From: an uncultured Eubacteriales bacterium | GTDB lineage: Bacteria > Bacillota_A > Clostridia > Oscillospirales > Acutalibacteraceae | Direction of reading: 5' to 3' | DNA length: 16,316 nucleotides | NCBI GenBank assembly: GCA_934454005.1 | Contig: CAKSGI010000024.1 | Span: forward strand, 1-16,316 | Shown: one piece after another, positions 1-7,029 of the stretch | How positions within the stretch are numbered: position 1 is the stretch's first letter | How the letters are laid out: each line of letters starts with the position of its first letter | The notes under the pieces: model-generated | The model's database searches: none | The model's input: the letters and a program-made list of their open reading frames with translations, nothing else | What the model was told of the DNA's origin: nothing | Made by a program: the position numbers and the translations under genes

Positions 1-185
1 ATTAATCCAGTAGTTCCAAAAATACTATCTGCATCTGATGATCTTGTAATAATGTTTACGCTACCTGCAGCCTTACTTGATTCCGCAACCAGACCAACTG
101 TTTTACCTGTAGGATTCCCCCATAAAATGGACGATGACTTATAATCTGAATAAACCCCTGGACGTTCTTTTCCTACATAAGACAT
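1..185 (-). CDS. Probable phage tail sheath protein, N-terminal part (cut by window edge)
   Basis: An open frame starts with ATG at 185 and runs off the left edge, giving about 61 residues beginning MSYVGKERPGVYSDY. The short 'RPGVY' segment close to the N terminus is characteristic of contractile tail sheath proteins, which polymerise around the tail tube and contract to drive it through the host envelope. The ATG overlaps the stop of the preceding gene by one base (TAATG), and AGGGGTGAT lies 5 bases upstream, so the start is secure. Its place directly after three small neck-type proteins fits a sheath or other major tail protein. Only the N terminus is visible, so the assignment rests on one motif and gene order. 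If correct, the element is myovirus-like. The alternative is another long tail protein. Confidence 0.6.
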   Translation of the reverse strand, partial: MSYVGKERPGVYSDYKSSSILWGNPTGKTVGLVAESSKAAGSVNIITRSSDADSIFGTTGL

Positions 186-670
186 TAAATATCACCCCTA
201 ACAATAATCTTTGTAATATTAGTCTCATCACTTTGCTTATATATAATGGACTCAAGCTTAATGGATGACTCCAAAACAAATGCACCCGCCTCTTTATTTA
301 GGTTTAAACTGCTACACTTTATACTTAAAATTTGTTCTTGAATATCATTAAATAAAAGAGCATTGCAAATATTATAAAAAACATCCTCTGCAGTTTTACC
401 ACTTAGTGATTTAGGAACATAAATATTTAACGATACTTCAATAATTCCTTTTTTCCCAAAACATTCATTACCATTTCTTGTTCCAAGGTATCTCCCAAAA
501 GATTTATCTTTTATTTCTACACTCTTTATACCTAGAGTTACTATAGTATTAACAAGCGGATTTTCCCTTTGAGTATTTCTAAAAGAATCAACAAAATTAA
601 TATCACTTAAATTGATATCCTCTTTTAAAACTCCCTTTATTTCATCTATTATCTCGTTAAATACTGCCAA
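185..670 (-). CDS. Putative phage tail terminator / tail-completion protein
   Basis: This small protein (161 residues from the preferred start) lies between the head-closure gene and the probable tail sheath. In SPP1/HK97-type gene orders that place belongs to the tail terminator, which caps the tail and docks it to the head. I recognise no sequence motif; an alpha/beta composition with several beta-rich stretches is compatible with that fold. The frame opens at TTG 691 (then ATG 688), but neither has an upstream Shine-Dalgarno. AGGAGGG at 679-685 lies inside that reading frame and sits 8 bases before an in-frame TTG at 670, so I take 670 as the start. The function is inferred from position only. 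Confidence 0.5.
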   Translation of the reverse strand: MAVFNEIIDEIKGVLKEDINLSDINFVDSFRNTQRENPLVNTIVTLGIKSVEIKDKSFGRYLGTRNGNECFGKKGIIEVSLNIYVPKSLSGKTAEDVFYNICNALLFNDIQEQILSIKCSSLNLNKEAGAFVLESSIKLESIIYKQSDETNITKIIVRGDI

Positions 671-701
671 TTTGTATTCCCTCCTCATCAAGACGCAACC
701 C

Positions 702-1058
702 TTACTTTAATTCCTCTTCAGTACATATTTGCAATACTGCCCAAATATATATAGTTTCATCACCTATATTAACTGTATCCACCTTTTGAATCGTATATTT
801 TTTCCCTTTAGATTCCAATACAGTTCCTTTAGGAAACGTATCTATTCTTACATCATAAGGACCTATATAAACATAGTTGCTTAAATCTACCAATCCAGAA
901 TCTAAATAGTTTTCCCACTGATAAGATCTACTAACCTGCCGCAATGGTTGTATAAATGCCTTAGTTGTTACATTTTCAGCTTCAGGATTAGACATTATAA
1001 ACCTTACACTCTGTCCAAATTTTTCTATATTCTCCTTTACTGATGTTTTCCTATCCAT
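702..1058 (-). CDS. Putative phage head-closure (stopper) protein
   Basis: This is a 118-residue protein with no motif I recognise by sequence. Its C-terminal half is beta-rich (VYIGPYDVRID, KKYTIQKVDTV, YIWAVLQI), as expected of the small beta-barrel stopper proteins that seal the portal channel after DNA packaging (SPP1 gp16 or HK97 gp7-like). Size and order (capsid, adaptor, this gene, terminator, tail) support the call. The ATG at 1058 is preceded by a GGCGGG element 8 bases away, and only 3 bases separate it from the stop of the upstream gene, so translation is probably coupled. The function is inferred from synteny and composition. Confidence 0.5.
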   Translation of the reverse strand: MDRKTSVKENIEKFGQSVRFIMSNPEAENVTTKAFIQPLRQVSRSYQWENYLDSGLVDLSNYVYIGPYDVRIDTFPKGTVLESKGKKYTIQKVDTVNIGDETIYIWAVLQICTEEELK

Positions 1059-1061
1059 ATC

Positions 1062-1424
1062 CTACACCCGCCTAAAAACGAAATCTTTATCCGCTAAAAG
1101 ATCAGCAATTGAGTCTTTTGCCTCAGCCCACACAGATAATGCGCTCTTAACAGATGCATCTGATTGACTTTCAATCTTTATGTCTCCTGCAGTAAAACCT
1201 CCCATACCAGCCCCGGAAGCTCTATAAAGCGAATACTTATAAAAACTAAGAGCAGCAGCGGCGGCAGTGAGCCGCCTTGAATTAATTTCATTATCTACTC
1301 CATCCTTAATTTTTACTGTTATTTCATCCACCGCGTCGCTACAAATAGGCGACAGAGGAGCCGCCTCTTCTAAAGTTAAGTCTGCTATCAGCGCAAATTT
1401 TATTAAAACATCTTGTAAATTCAA
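1062..1424 (-). CDS. Putative phage head-tail connector (adaptor) protein
   Basis: A small, mostly helical protein directly after the major capsid gene, the usual place of the head-tail adaptor that binds the portal (SPP1 gp15 or HK97 gp6-like). Helical stretches include the N-terminal LQDVLIKFALIADLTLEEAA, an Ala-rich RRLTAAAAALSFYKYSLYRA helix and a C-terminal VKSALSVWAEAKDSIADLLA helix, with a Gly-rich link between the last two. The frame can begin at GTG 1433, but that codon lies inside the Shine-Dalgarno AAGAGGTGA (1430-1438). The in-frame TTG at 1424 has correct spacing and is preferred, giving about 121 residues. No enzymatic motif is visible. The role is inferred from order, size and helical character. 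Confidence 0.5.
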   Translation of the reverse strand: MNLQDVLIKFALIADLTLEEAAPLSPICSDAVDEITVKIKDGVDNEINSRRLTAAAAALSFYKYSLYRASGAGMGGFTAGDIKIESQSDASVKSALSVWAEAKDSIADLLADKDFVFRRV

Positions 1425-1446
1425 TCGGCTCACCTCTTAGAGTAAT

Positions 1447-2448
1447 TTAGACTGTCATTGTCTTTGTGGCATCATTAAATATCTTTGCAAAACCTGCAAT
1501 AGTGCTAATACATGCCCTCTCAAGTTGTCTATCTATAACCTTATCGTAATCGATAATAACATCAGAAGCTTGTACCATTTCTAAGGCACAGCTCTTGTCT
1601 ATACCAATAATCGCATTTGTAGAAAAATTAGGAACATGAATTAGGTTAGCTCCCGCTGGAGTAATAAGATTTCCTGTTCCTTGGAAATTAAGACCTGCAT
1701 TTGCATCCTTCATCTCAGATAAACCAAGAATAGTTTTTATCACATTACTATTTCCAATCATAGTAGTAAGTTTATATGGACTAAGAGCTGCCCATAAAGC
1801 GACTAAATCAGTATATGCTAAAGATGTACTTGCCTTACTTACACTACCAGCAGCATTGTTATTTCCGTCTCCATTTAAAAGGACGTCAACTGCATCGCTT
1901 AATTGTCCCCTCACGATATATGCACCAATCTGTTTTAAAATAACTGTGAATAAATCCAAATGTTGAAACCTAATAGCCTCATAAGAGGAAGCTAACATTC
2001 TACCTCTTTTATGTAATCTAACAAGATTATTTTGAGTTTTTATTGTTGCTAGTGGTATGCTTGCACATTCAGCAACATCTTTAAGCTCTTTATCTGTTTC
2101 AGACAAATTAGAAGTAATACTTCTGTAATCCATACCCTCAATTTTAGTAACAGTTGCTACGATTTCTGGTAACAAATTGGCTTCTTCTATACCTTGATTT
2201 ACAGCTCTAGAAATATATTCAGGAAACAAGACTGCAGAGTCGCTAGTTTTAAAGAATTTTTCAATAACATCAGACTCAGGTCCACTAACTTTTATGTTAA
2301 ATCTTTTTAATTGACGTCCAAAAGCATCTAATCCTGCTAATTCTGTATTTTCATAATTTTCTGATGGGTCAAGTTTTTCTAATGTTTTTGTAAGACCTTC
2401 CCCAGAATACATACCTTTTTCTAATTTAATAGAATCATAAAATGACAT
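1447..2448 (-). CDS. Phage major capsid protein (HK97-fold type)
   Basis: A 333-residue protein of the usual size for an HK97-fold major capsid protein, the subunit of the icosahedral head. The N-terminal third (about 1-85) is charged and helical. It is followed by LFPEYISRAVNQGI, a segment typical of capsid proteins of clostridial and related phages. The C-terminal part has the alternating strands and Gly/Ala/Asn-rich loops of the P and A domains (GDGNNNAAG, GTGNLITPAGANL, IIGIDKSCALEMV). GGAGG lies just upstream of the ATG. It follows the cement gene and precedes the connector genes, as expected. Whether the charged N-terminal region is a delta domain removed by the protease encoded upstream cannot be told from sequence alone. 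Confidence 0.85.
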   Translation of the reverse strand: MSFYDSIKLEKGMYSGEGLTKTLEKLDPSENYENTELAGLDAFGRQLKRFNIKVSGPESDVIEKFFKTSDSAVLFPEYISRAVNQGIEEANLLPEIVATVTKIEGMDYRSITSNLSETDKELKDVAECASIPLATIKTQNNLVRLHKRGRMLASSYEAIRFQHLDLFTVILKQIGAYIVRGQLSDAVDVLLNGDGNNNAAGSVSKASTSLAYTDLVALWAALSPYKLTTMIGNSNVIKTILGLSEMKDANAGLNFQGTGNLITPAGANLIHVPNFSTNAIIGIDKSCALEMVQASDVIIDYDKVIDRQLERACISTIAGFAKIFNDATKTMTV

Positions 2449-2478
2449 ATAAAAACCTCCATTTTTTAATTTAAATTT

Positions 2479-2823
2479 TTAAAATATAAAGCCTATTTTT
2501 GTGTCGTCTTTGCTAAGTACTAGTATTGAATTGCCAGATTCCGCTGTAATGATATTACCTCCAGTGTTTGCAGTAACATTATTGTAGCCTAAAGCTAACG
2601 TATGACCTGTAGCAGAACTACAAGTAGCCTCTCTGTATCCACCCATCTGAACAGCAACAAGATTATCTCTTACACTAACTGCAAATCCACAAAACTTATC
2701 ATCTTTACTACAATTAGAGACTTTTCCATTTTCACTAATTTTTACTGGATACCCCTCCGTTACAGTTCCACTTTTTTCAAAAGTCAAAATTTTCTCATCA
2801 TAACCGTCAAAACAAACTCCCAT
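2479..2823 (-). CDS. Putative capsid decoration (cement) protein
   Basis: A 114-residue, Gly/Ser/Thr-rich, almost entirely beta-type protein encoded between the scaffold/protease and the major capsid protein, the position of lambda gpD-like or DUF2190-like capsid-stabilising proteins. Phrases such as TVTEGYPVKISENGKV, FCGFAVSVRDNLVAVQMGGY and ATGHTLALGYNNVTANTGG resemble the beta-tulip decoration proteins that trimerise on the outer capsid surface. The start ATG has an AAAGGAATGA element upstream. Four cysteines (two pairs: CF/CS near the N terminus, FCG and TCSS) are notable for such a small capsid protein, but no metal-binding spacing is obvious. The assignment is by position and composition; a head fibre protein is the main alternative. 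Confidence 0.6.
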   Translation of the reverse strand: MGVCFDGYDEKILTFEKSGTVTEGYPVKISENGKVSNCSKDDKFCGFAVSVRDNLVAVQMGGYREATCSSATGHTLALGYNNVTANTGGNIITAESGNSILVLSKDDTKIGFIF

Positions 2824-2875
2824 AATAAATTCATTCCTTTCAAATATTTAAATTATTTAAGTTAAAAATAGCCAA

Positions 2876-3229
2876 TTAAATTTTAAATTGAGTATTTTTC
2901 TTTTCTTGTTTTTCCTTTAAATTTTTATTAGGTGATAATTGTGGCTTTTTAGGGAACTTTTCATAGGCATCTTCTTCAAAGGAATCCCTAAATGATTTCA
3001 ATTCTTTCATTGTCATTTTATCTGCTACACTCTCCATAGTTTTTGAATCTATGTTTGGCTGTGCAATAGAACAAAGTCTTACTACCTCTTTCTTCATATC
3101 ATTCCTATAGACTTTTCCATCCTTCGATAATTCCTCCAATTCTAAAATAAGGTTATATAATTTCTTAGCTTGAGATCTAGAAAGTTCAACATCCTTGCCT
3201 AAGCTAAGGGCTTTAATAATACTATCCAT
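2876..3229 (-). CDS. Nested in-frame scaffold protein (internal start within the protease gene)
   Basis: ATG at 3229 is codon 215 of the protease gene, in the same frame, and would give a 117-residue product ending at the same stop. It is preceded at 3236-3247 by AAGGGAGGTGAT, which matches the 16S anti-Shine-Dalgarno complement at 11 of 12 bases, with 6 bases to the ATG. Such a site is unlikely inside a coding region unless it is used. The product is highly charged and helical (LSRSQAKKLYNLILELEELS, MKELKSFRDSFEEDAYE) with a basic C-terminal tail, the character of phage scaffolding proteins, whose basic tails bind the capsid shell. The same arrangement is known for lambda C/Nu3. Translation from this start is inferred, not proven. 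Confidence 0.65.
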   Translation of the reverse strand: MDSIIKALSLGKDVELSRSQAKKLYNLILELEELSKDGKVYRNDMKKEVVRLCSIAQPNIDSKTMESVADKMTMKELKSFRDSFEEDAYEKFPKKPQLSPNKNLKEKQEKKNTQFKI

Positions 3230-3871
3230 TTTGTCATCACCTCCCTTGCTATTCACACCAAATTTTTTTATAACACCTGCACTCCTTTGAGCTGGTACAG
3301 CCACAAAAGACCATTCATAAGCATCTGTAGGTTCTTCCAGCAATACATGACATATAGAATTTTGATTTTCATACTTTCTACCCTTAATATGCCTGCAAGG
3401 GCTAACACTTTGGTCGGAGCCACAAATTGAGCATATATACTTATTTATGCAACAAGATACACTAACCTCTTTTTTTATTCCAGAATCAATTTCTAATATA
3501 AAATCTTTATTTTCATCAGTTTTTGGCATATAGGCTCTTGCTAAAAGTCTATAATACTGTTTTTTATAGCTTGTTAATTTGCCATCTACTTTGTCAACTT
3601 TACAATCAAATATTCTTGCTTTTTGATTTTCACATTTCATGTCATGGTCAACGATCCCTGTTTTTCCAACAAACATTTCTGCTAGTTTATCTAAAGATTC
3701 CTTTGTAAAACATTCATAATCTCTATCTATCTCATTATCACAAAGGACAACCGAAAAAACATATACCTCCTCTTTTTTTAAATCTCTTCGTGTGTAATTG
3801 TTGATAAGTTTTAATTCGTCTGCACTTAACTTATCTGCTGATACTCCCTTTATTAAATATCCACATTTCAT
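2876..3871 (-). CDS. Phage capsid maturation protease with C-terminal scaffold region
   Basis: A 331-residue protein between portal and capsid genes. The N-terminal part (about 35-205) looks like a prohead serine protease of the S78/HK97 group: VVLCDNEIDRDYECFTKESL, a candidate catalytic His76 in GIVDHD, candidate serines 137/139 in EVSVSCC, and EEPTDAYEWSFVAVPAQ. Such enzymes cleave scaffold and capsid during head maturation. Between Ser139 and that last motif is a Cys-rich insert (CxxC at 147-150, then CxH at 159-161) that may bind zinc. Residues 215-331 are charged and helical with a Lys-rich tail, as in scaffolding proteins. GGAGG lies just upstream of the ATG at 3871. A strong internal start (see 2876-3229) suggests the scaffold is also made separately. 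The protease family is fairly likely; the catalytic residues are inferred. Confidence 0.7.
   Translation of the reverse strand: MKCGYLIKGVSADKLSADELKLINNYTRRDLKKEEVYVFSVVLCDNEIDRDYECFTKESLDKLAEMFVGKTGIVDHDMKCENQKARIFDCKVDKVDGKLTSYKKQYYRLLARAYMPKTDENKDFILEIDSGIKKEVSVSCCINKYICSICGSDQSVSPCRHIKGRKYENQNSICHVLLEEPTDAYEWSFVAVPAQRSAGVIKKFGVNSKGGDDKMDSIIKALSLGKDVELSRSQAKKLYNLILELEELSKDGKVYRNDMKKEVVRLCSIAQPNIDSKTMESVADKMTMKELKSFRDSFEEDAYEKFPKKPQLSPNKNLKEKQEKKNTQFKI
3236..3247 (-). promoter_or_regulatory. Internal Shine-Dalgarno for the nested scaffold gene
   Basis: Reads AAGGGAGGTGAT on the minus strand, 6 bases before the ATG at 3229. It is a stronger match to the ribosomal complement than the sites in front of the capsid, cement and portal genes, although it lies inside the protease coding frame, where it encodes Lys-Gly-Gly-Asp. 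Confidence 0.7.
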
Positions 3872-3899
3872 ATATAAACCTCCTAAAAATAAACTTTAT

Positions 3900-5063
3900 T
3901 TATATCTCTGATTCCAACTCTTTTTCAATTTTAGCTGCCCTTGCTAATAAAAGTCTTGCATTAGCGCTTTCTACTTCATCCTGTAAGTTTATATCATCCC
4001 ATAAAATCTCAAATCTACTTCTGCACCCATTTAGTCGCATCCATACAGAGCATATTTTTGAAATAATTGGGTTTAAAAGTCTTCTATATGTTTCAAGTTC
4101 ACTAGTCATAATATCCGCCTGTTGACTTGACATTCTTTCTGTAGTGGACCAAGATAACCCCAATAAAAACGGTGGTATCGATAACTTTGCTACTATCTGT
4201 TCTAATAACTGTTTTACAGGAACACTACTATCAAGTATTTGGTTATCAGCGCCTATAACCTTTATATCTACATCTCCAACTGCAATAAAATCACTAACCC
4301 CATTTTTATCTTGCATAGCTCTTTGCCATTCAGATGCAATCATAGCTGCTCTATCTTTTGAATAAGTTAAAGCCATTGGATCAGATCCCGGATTATATGT
4401 AACTGCAAATCTAACATTTCCAGCTCGGTCCCAGTTAGTTCCAATACTGTTGTATATCTTAAGGAGTATATCACTCACAAATGGCAATCCCTTTAGTATA
4501 GACGTCCCATAAACAGATCCCGGTGCCGGATTAAGACTCGATACCAAAACAAGTTCTGGAAAATTAACAGCAGATGTTTTTCCAAATTCATCCCTCATAT
4601 ATATTTCTAAATTTATAGGACTTTCAGAAACTTTTAATTCAACATCTGCGAGCGAAGCATTATATAAAGCGAAGATATCAGTCGAAGTTGAATTTGGTAC
4701 TATCTCTCCAACAGATGTTCCATAAGTTAAGAGTCCTTCTAAATAAGAAGAAATAAAGCTATCAATTCCTATACCCGTAGCTCCAACCTGAACATTAGAC
4801 AAAAAATTATTTATCAAATAGTTTATTTCTTTATCTTCACAAATAACCTTAAATCCACCAACTAACCTAACCGTCTTTAAAATTGCTGCATCAATAATCG
4901 GTATAGCTTCCCTGATTGATGAATACAGCCTCATCTGAACACTTGATAAAGGACTATACATGCTTATTTGAGAGAATGGATGCGAAAGCTTAGTATAAGG
5001 TGCTGTTTGCACAAGCGGTAAACCATTATGTTGATTATTTTTTTTACTTTTAAAAAATTTCAT
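3900..5063 (-). CDS. Phage portal protein
   Basis: The portal forms the dodecameric ring at one capsid vertex through which terminase pumps DNA. The protein (387 residues from the preferred start) has the expected layout: an alpha/beta wing region, a long stem and crown. The segment SIPPFLLGLSWSTTERMSSQ, followed by QADIMTSELETYRRLLNPII, is a typical portal signature of phages of Gram-positive bacteria. The C terminus is a charged coiled-coil-like helix (EVESANARLLLARAAKIEKELE). ATG at 5072 overlaps the terminase stop as ATGA, but AGGAG (5073-5077) directly touches that codon. The in-frame ATG at 5063 lies 9 bases from AGGAG and is the better start. Its place after terL and before the protease is standard. 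Confidence 0.85.
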   Translation of the reverse strand: MKFFKSKKNNQHNGLPLVQTAPYTKLSHPFSQISMYSPLSSVQMRLYSSIREAIPIIDAAILKTVRLVGGFKVICEDKEINYLINNFLSNVQVGATGIGIDSFISSYLEGLLTYGTSVGEIVPNSTSTDIFALYNASLADVELKVSESPINLEIYMRDEFGKTSAVNFPELVLVSSLNPAPGSVYGTSILKGLPFVSDILLKIYNSIGTNWDRAGNVRFAVTYNPGSDPMALTYSKDRAAMIASEWQRAMQDKNGVSDFIAVGDVDIKVIGADNQILDSSVPVKQLLEQIVAKLSIPPFLLGLSWSTTERMSSQQADIMTSELETYRRLLNPIISKICSVWMRLNGCRSRFEILWDDINLQDEVESANARLLLARAAKIEKELESEI

Positions 5064-5068
5064 TTTAA

Positions 5069-6319
5069 TCATCTCCTAGCTGCTATTGCAAAAAAACCAT
5101 CATCCTGTTTAAATAAAATAGTTGTAACAAAATATCTAATATCATCCATAGCATGATCATTTTCTTTTATAGGTGAATCTTTATTCTGTGAATTTTCCCA
5201 TCTATAAAGACCAAACTCTCTTATTGCATCATCGCAAGTATTACATATTTTTATCTCTCCTTTTTTGATAGCAGAAGACACCTGCCTTATTCCATCAATT
5301 ACATTATTTTTAGCCGGTAAAACTTTAAATCTATTGTACTTTCTAATGAGCGCAATAAAACTTGCCGCCGATGGATCAACCACAACGGAGTCAATCTGCA
5401 AAACGCCCGATAATTCACAAAGTGAATTATAGTGTTCTTCATCAGTTCTTTGAACTCCAACTTTTCTAGAATCATAATAGTATTCTTTTATCCTATACCA
5501 AACAGCATCATACAATCCCCAAAGTCCAAATGAAGAGGGATTTACTGTTCCATAGTCACAAGAAATTGAATATCTTTCAAAATTCACATTCGGCACATCT
5601 ATAAAATTAGAACTATCAGACATCATCGGGTAAACCACTCCCTCTGCAGCAATCCATTTTCCATCGATAAATCTATCGTAAAATGTTCCAGAATAAAGAC
5701 TTTTATATCTTTTTATCATCAAGGGCCTCAAAGATGGGTTATCCTCCATTTTAAAATGTAGGTATAAAGCATTTTTCTTTTGATAATCTAATATCCATTC
5801 TCTAAAAAACCAATGTCCTGGATACTCAGGATTACAGTTAAACCAAAACTTTGATCCCTCTACAGAGCATCTAGCAATGGCTTGTTCAACAAACGATTTA
5901 GGCATAAGTGCAACTTCATCAAAAAACACACCAGAGAGAGTCATCCCCTGAATTAAACTTGCTGAGGATTCATCTTTACCTCCAAACAAATAAAATGTAT
6001 TTGTTCTACCTCTAAAACTTATTTCTATAATATTTTGTGAAGCTTTTTCAACGCATTTAAACCCTAGTTCTAATAATGTCGGCACTAAAAAAGTAACCAC
6101 ATTCCTTTTTAAAGACCTTATTGTTTTTCCACACATAGCAAACGAAGAATTATTAAATCTATAAAACGCCCATGCAACAAACGATATTGACATACATACA
6201 GTCTTACCGCTTCTAATAGCTCCATCACAGATCAGTGCATCATAATTCTCATAAGGACTCCCTTTACACCACCAAGAAAGAGCTAACATCTGCTTCTTAG
6301 AAAAAGACTTAAATCTCAA
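5069..6319 (-). CDS. terL: Phage terminase large subunit (packaging ATPase-nuclease)
   Basis: TerL is the motor that cuts concatemeric phage DNA and pumps it through the portal. Residues here are counted from TTG 6325. Visible are Walker A (GAIRSGKT, 35-42), Walker B with catalytic Glu (LSGVFFDE, D136/E137), a coupling-type motif (FNCNPE), and the RNase H-like nuclease acidic residues D257 (SCDYGT), D317 (VVVDPSA) and D394/D395 (HAMDDIRYF). The total of about 416 residues fits the PBSX/SPP1 type, and no catalytic residue seems missing. There is no ATG near the N terminus. TTG at 6325 is only 2 bases from the Shine-Dalgarno AAAAGGAGG (6328-6336), whereas TTG at 6319 is 8 bases away and is chosen. 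The stop overlaps the upstream portal ATG (ATGA). Confidence 0.92.
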   Translation of the reverse strand: MRFKSFSKKQMLALSWWCKGSPYENYDALICDGAIRSGKTVCMSISFVAWAFYRFNNSSFAMCGKTIRSLKRNVVTFLVPTLLELGFKCVEKASQNIIEISFRGRTNTFYLFGGKDESSASLIQGMTLSGVFFDEVALMPKSFVEQAIARCSVEGSKFWFNCNPEYPGHWFFREWILDYQKKNALYLHFKMEDNPSLRPLMIKRYKSLYSGTFYDRFIDGKWIAAEGVVYPMMSDSSNFIDVPNVNFERYSISCDYGTVNPSSFGLWGLYDAVWYRIKEYYYDSRKVGVQRTDEEHYNSLCELSGVLQIDSVVVDPSAASFIALIRKYNRFKVLPAKNNVIDGIRQVSSAIKKGEIKICNTCDDAIREFGLYRWENSQNKDSPIKENDHAMDDIRYFVTTILFKQDDGFFAIAARR

Positions 6320-6356
6320 ATACAAATCCTCCTTTTAAAAATAACTAAACTTACAC

Positions 6357-6848
6357 TTAGTCATTACGTTCTAGTAGTGTTGCGCTATGCTCTAATGCAC
6401 TATAAAAAGAGTTATCGTCATTAAGTCCACCTAATCTTAAATTTTCTAATTTTTCTAACGCTTTAATTCTGTCAAAAAACTTTATTTCTACTCCACCACC
6501 CTTTACTTTTTTTATTTCCGATATATTAAAAAGATCCATATTTTCTAATGTCACTCTTTGTGGATCATCAATATATAAAAGCCTAATTGCATCAGATATG
6601 CTGCCAAATGCCAACCTTTCGTAACCGCTGCATGCTTTATTTAAAAGCTTTCTCTGTTTTACCTCATACATCTTTTCTATCTCTTCGTTGACTTCTTTTC
6701 TTCTTATTAGTTTAGTCCCAGTTTTTTCTGGAGATTTTATAAATCCGGCCTTTATTGCTGACTCTTTAATATTGCCAGTATTTATATAGTTACAACAAAA
6801 ATCCATTTCTTTATCTGTAAGACTTTTATTTAAACTTTCATTATTCAT
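6357..6848 (-). CDS. terS: Phage terminase small subunit
   Basis: The 163-residue product matches the terminase small subunit type, the DNA-recognition partner that selects the packaging site and stimulates TerL. The N-terminal segment LTDKEMDFCCNYINTGNIKESAIKAGF is the helix-turn-helix typical of the family. A KxLI/RRKEVNEEIEKM stretch follows, then an oligomerisation helix, and an acidic C terminus likely to contact TerL. GGAGG lies 10 bases before the ATG. This is the first gene of the structural operon. Immediately upstream, instead of phage replication genes, comes a 181-bp AT-rich gap and then host rlmH, which is unusual for a complete prophage. Confidence 0.85.
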   Translation of the reverse strand: MNNESLNKSLTDKEMDFCCNYINTGNIKESAIKAGFIKSPEKTGTKLIRRKEVNEEIEKMYEVKQRKLLNKACSGYERLAFGSISDAIRLLYIDDPQRVTLENMDLFNISEIKKVKGGGVEIKFFDRIKALEKLENLRLGGLNDDNSFYSALEHSATLLERND

Positions 6849-6940
6849 AAATTATTTACCTCCAAAAAAGTTCTAACAATGCTCCCTCAAAAAAGTCTTT
6901 TTTTTGCCCTCTAAAAAACAAGTTTTTAAAAATAAAATAA

Positions 6941-6970
6941 AAATAGTTGACAAATTAATGTCAACTATTT
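6941..6970 (-). terminator. Perfect 12-bp inverted repeat: rlmH terminator, or operator/promoter of the phage module
   Basis: The arms AAATAGTTGACA and TGTCAACTATTT are perfectly complementary around a 6-base loop (6953-6958). On the minus strand the stem is followed by a T-rich run (TTATTTTATTTTT), so it can act as a terminator for rlmH. The stem has only 4 G:C pairs, weak for that job. Each arm also contains TTGACA, the consensus -35 hexamer. From the minus-strand copy, a poor -10 (TTTATT) lies 17 bases downstream, toward terS. A dyad over a -35 would suit a repressor operator. No better promoter for terS is seen in 6849-7029. Confidence 0.5.
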
Positions 6971-7029
6971 AAAAATCTATATTTAATTGTTTATTTTGCC
7001 TTATATTTTTTCTTGATCGCATTTAAAAA

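Noticed and set aside
2602..2865. Plus-strand open frame opposite the cement gene, and similar ones opposite the protease and portal genes.
   Set aside because: No Shine-Dalgarno, low-complexity composition, and fully covered by credible minus-strand phage genes.
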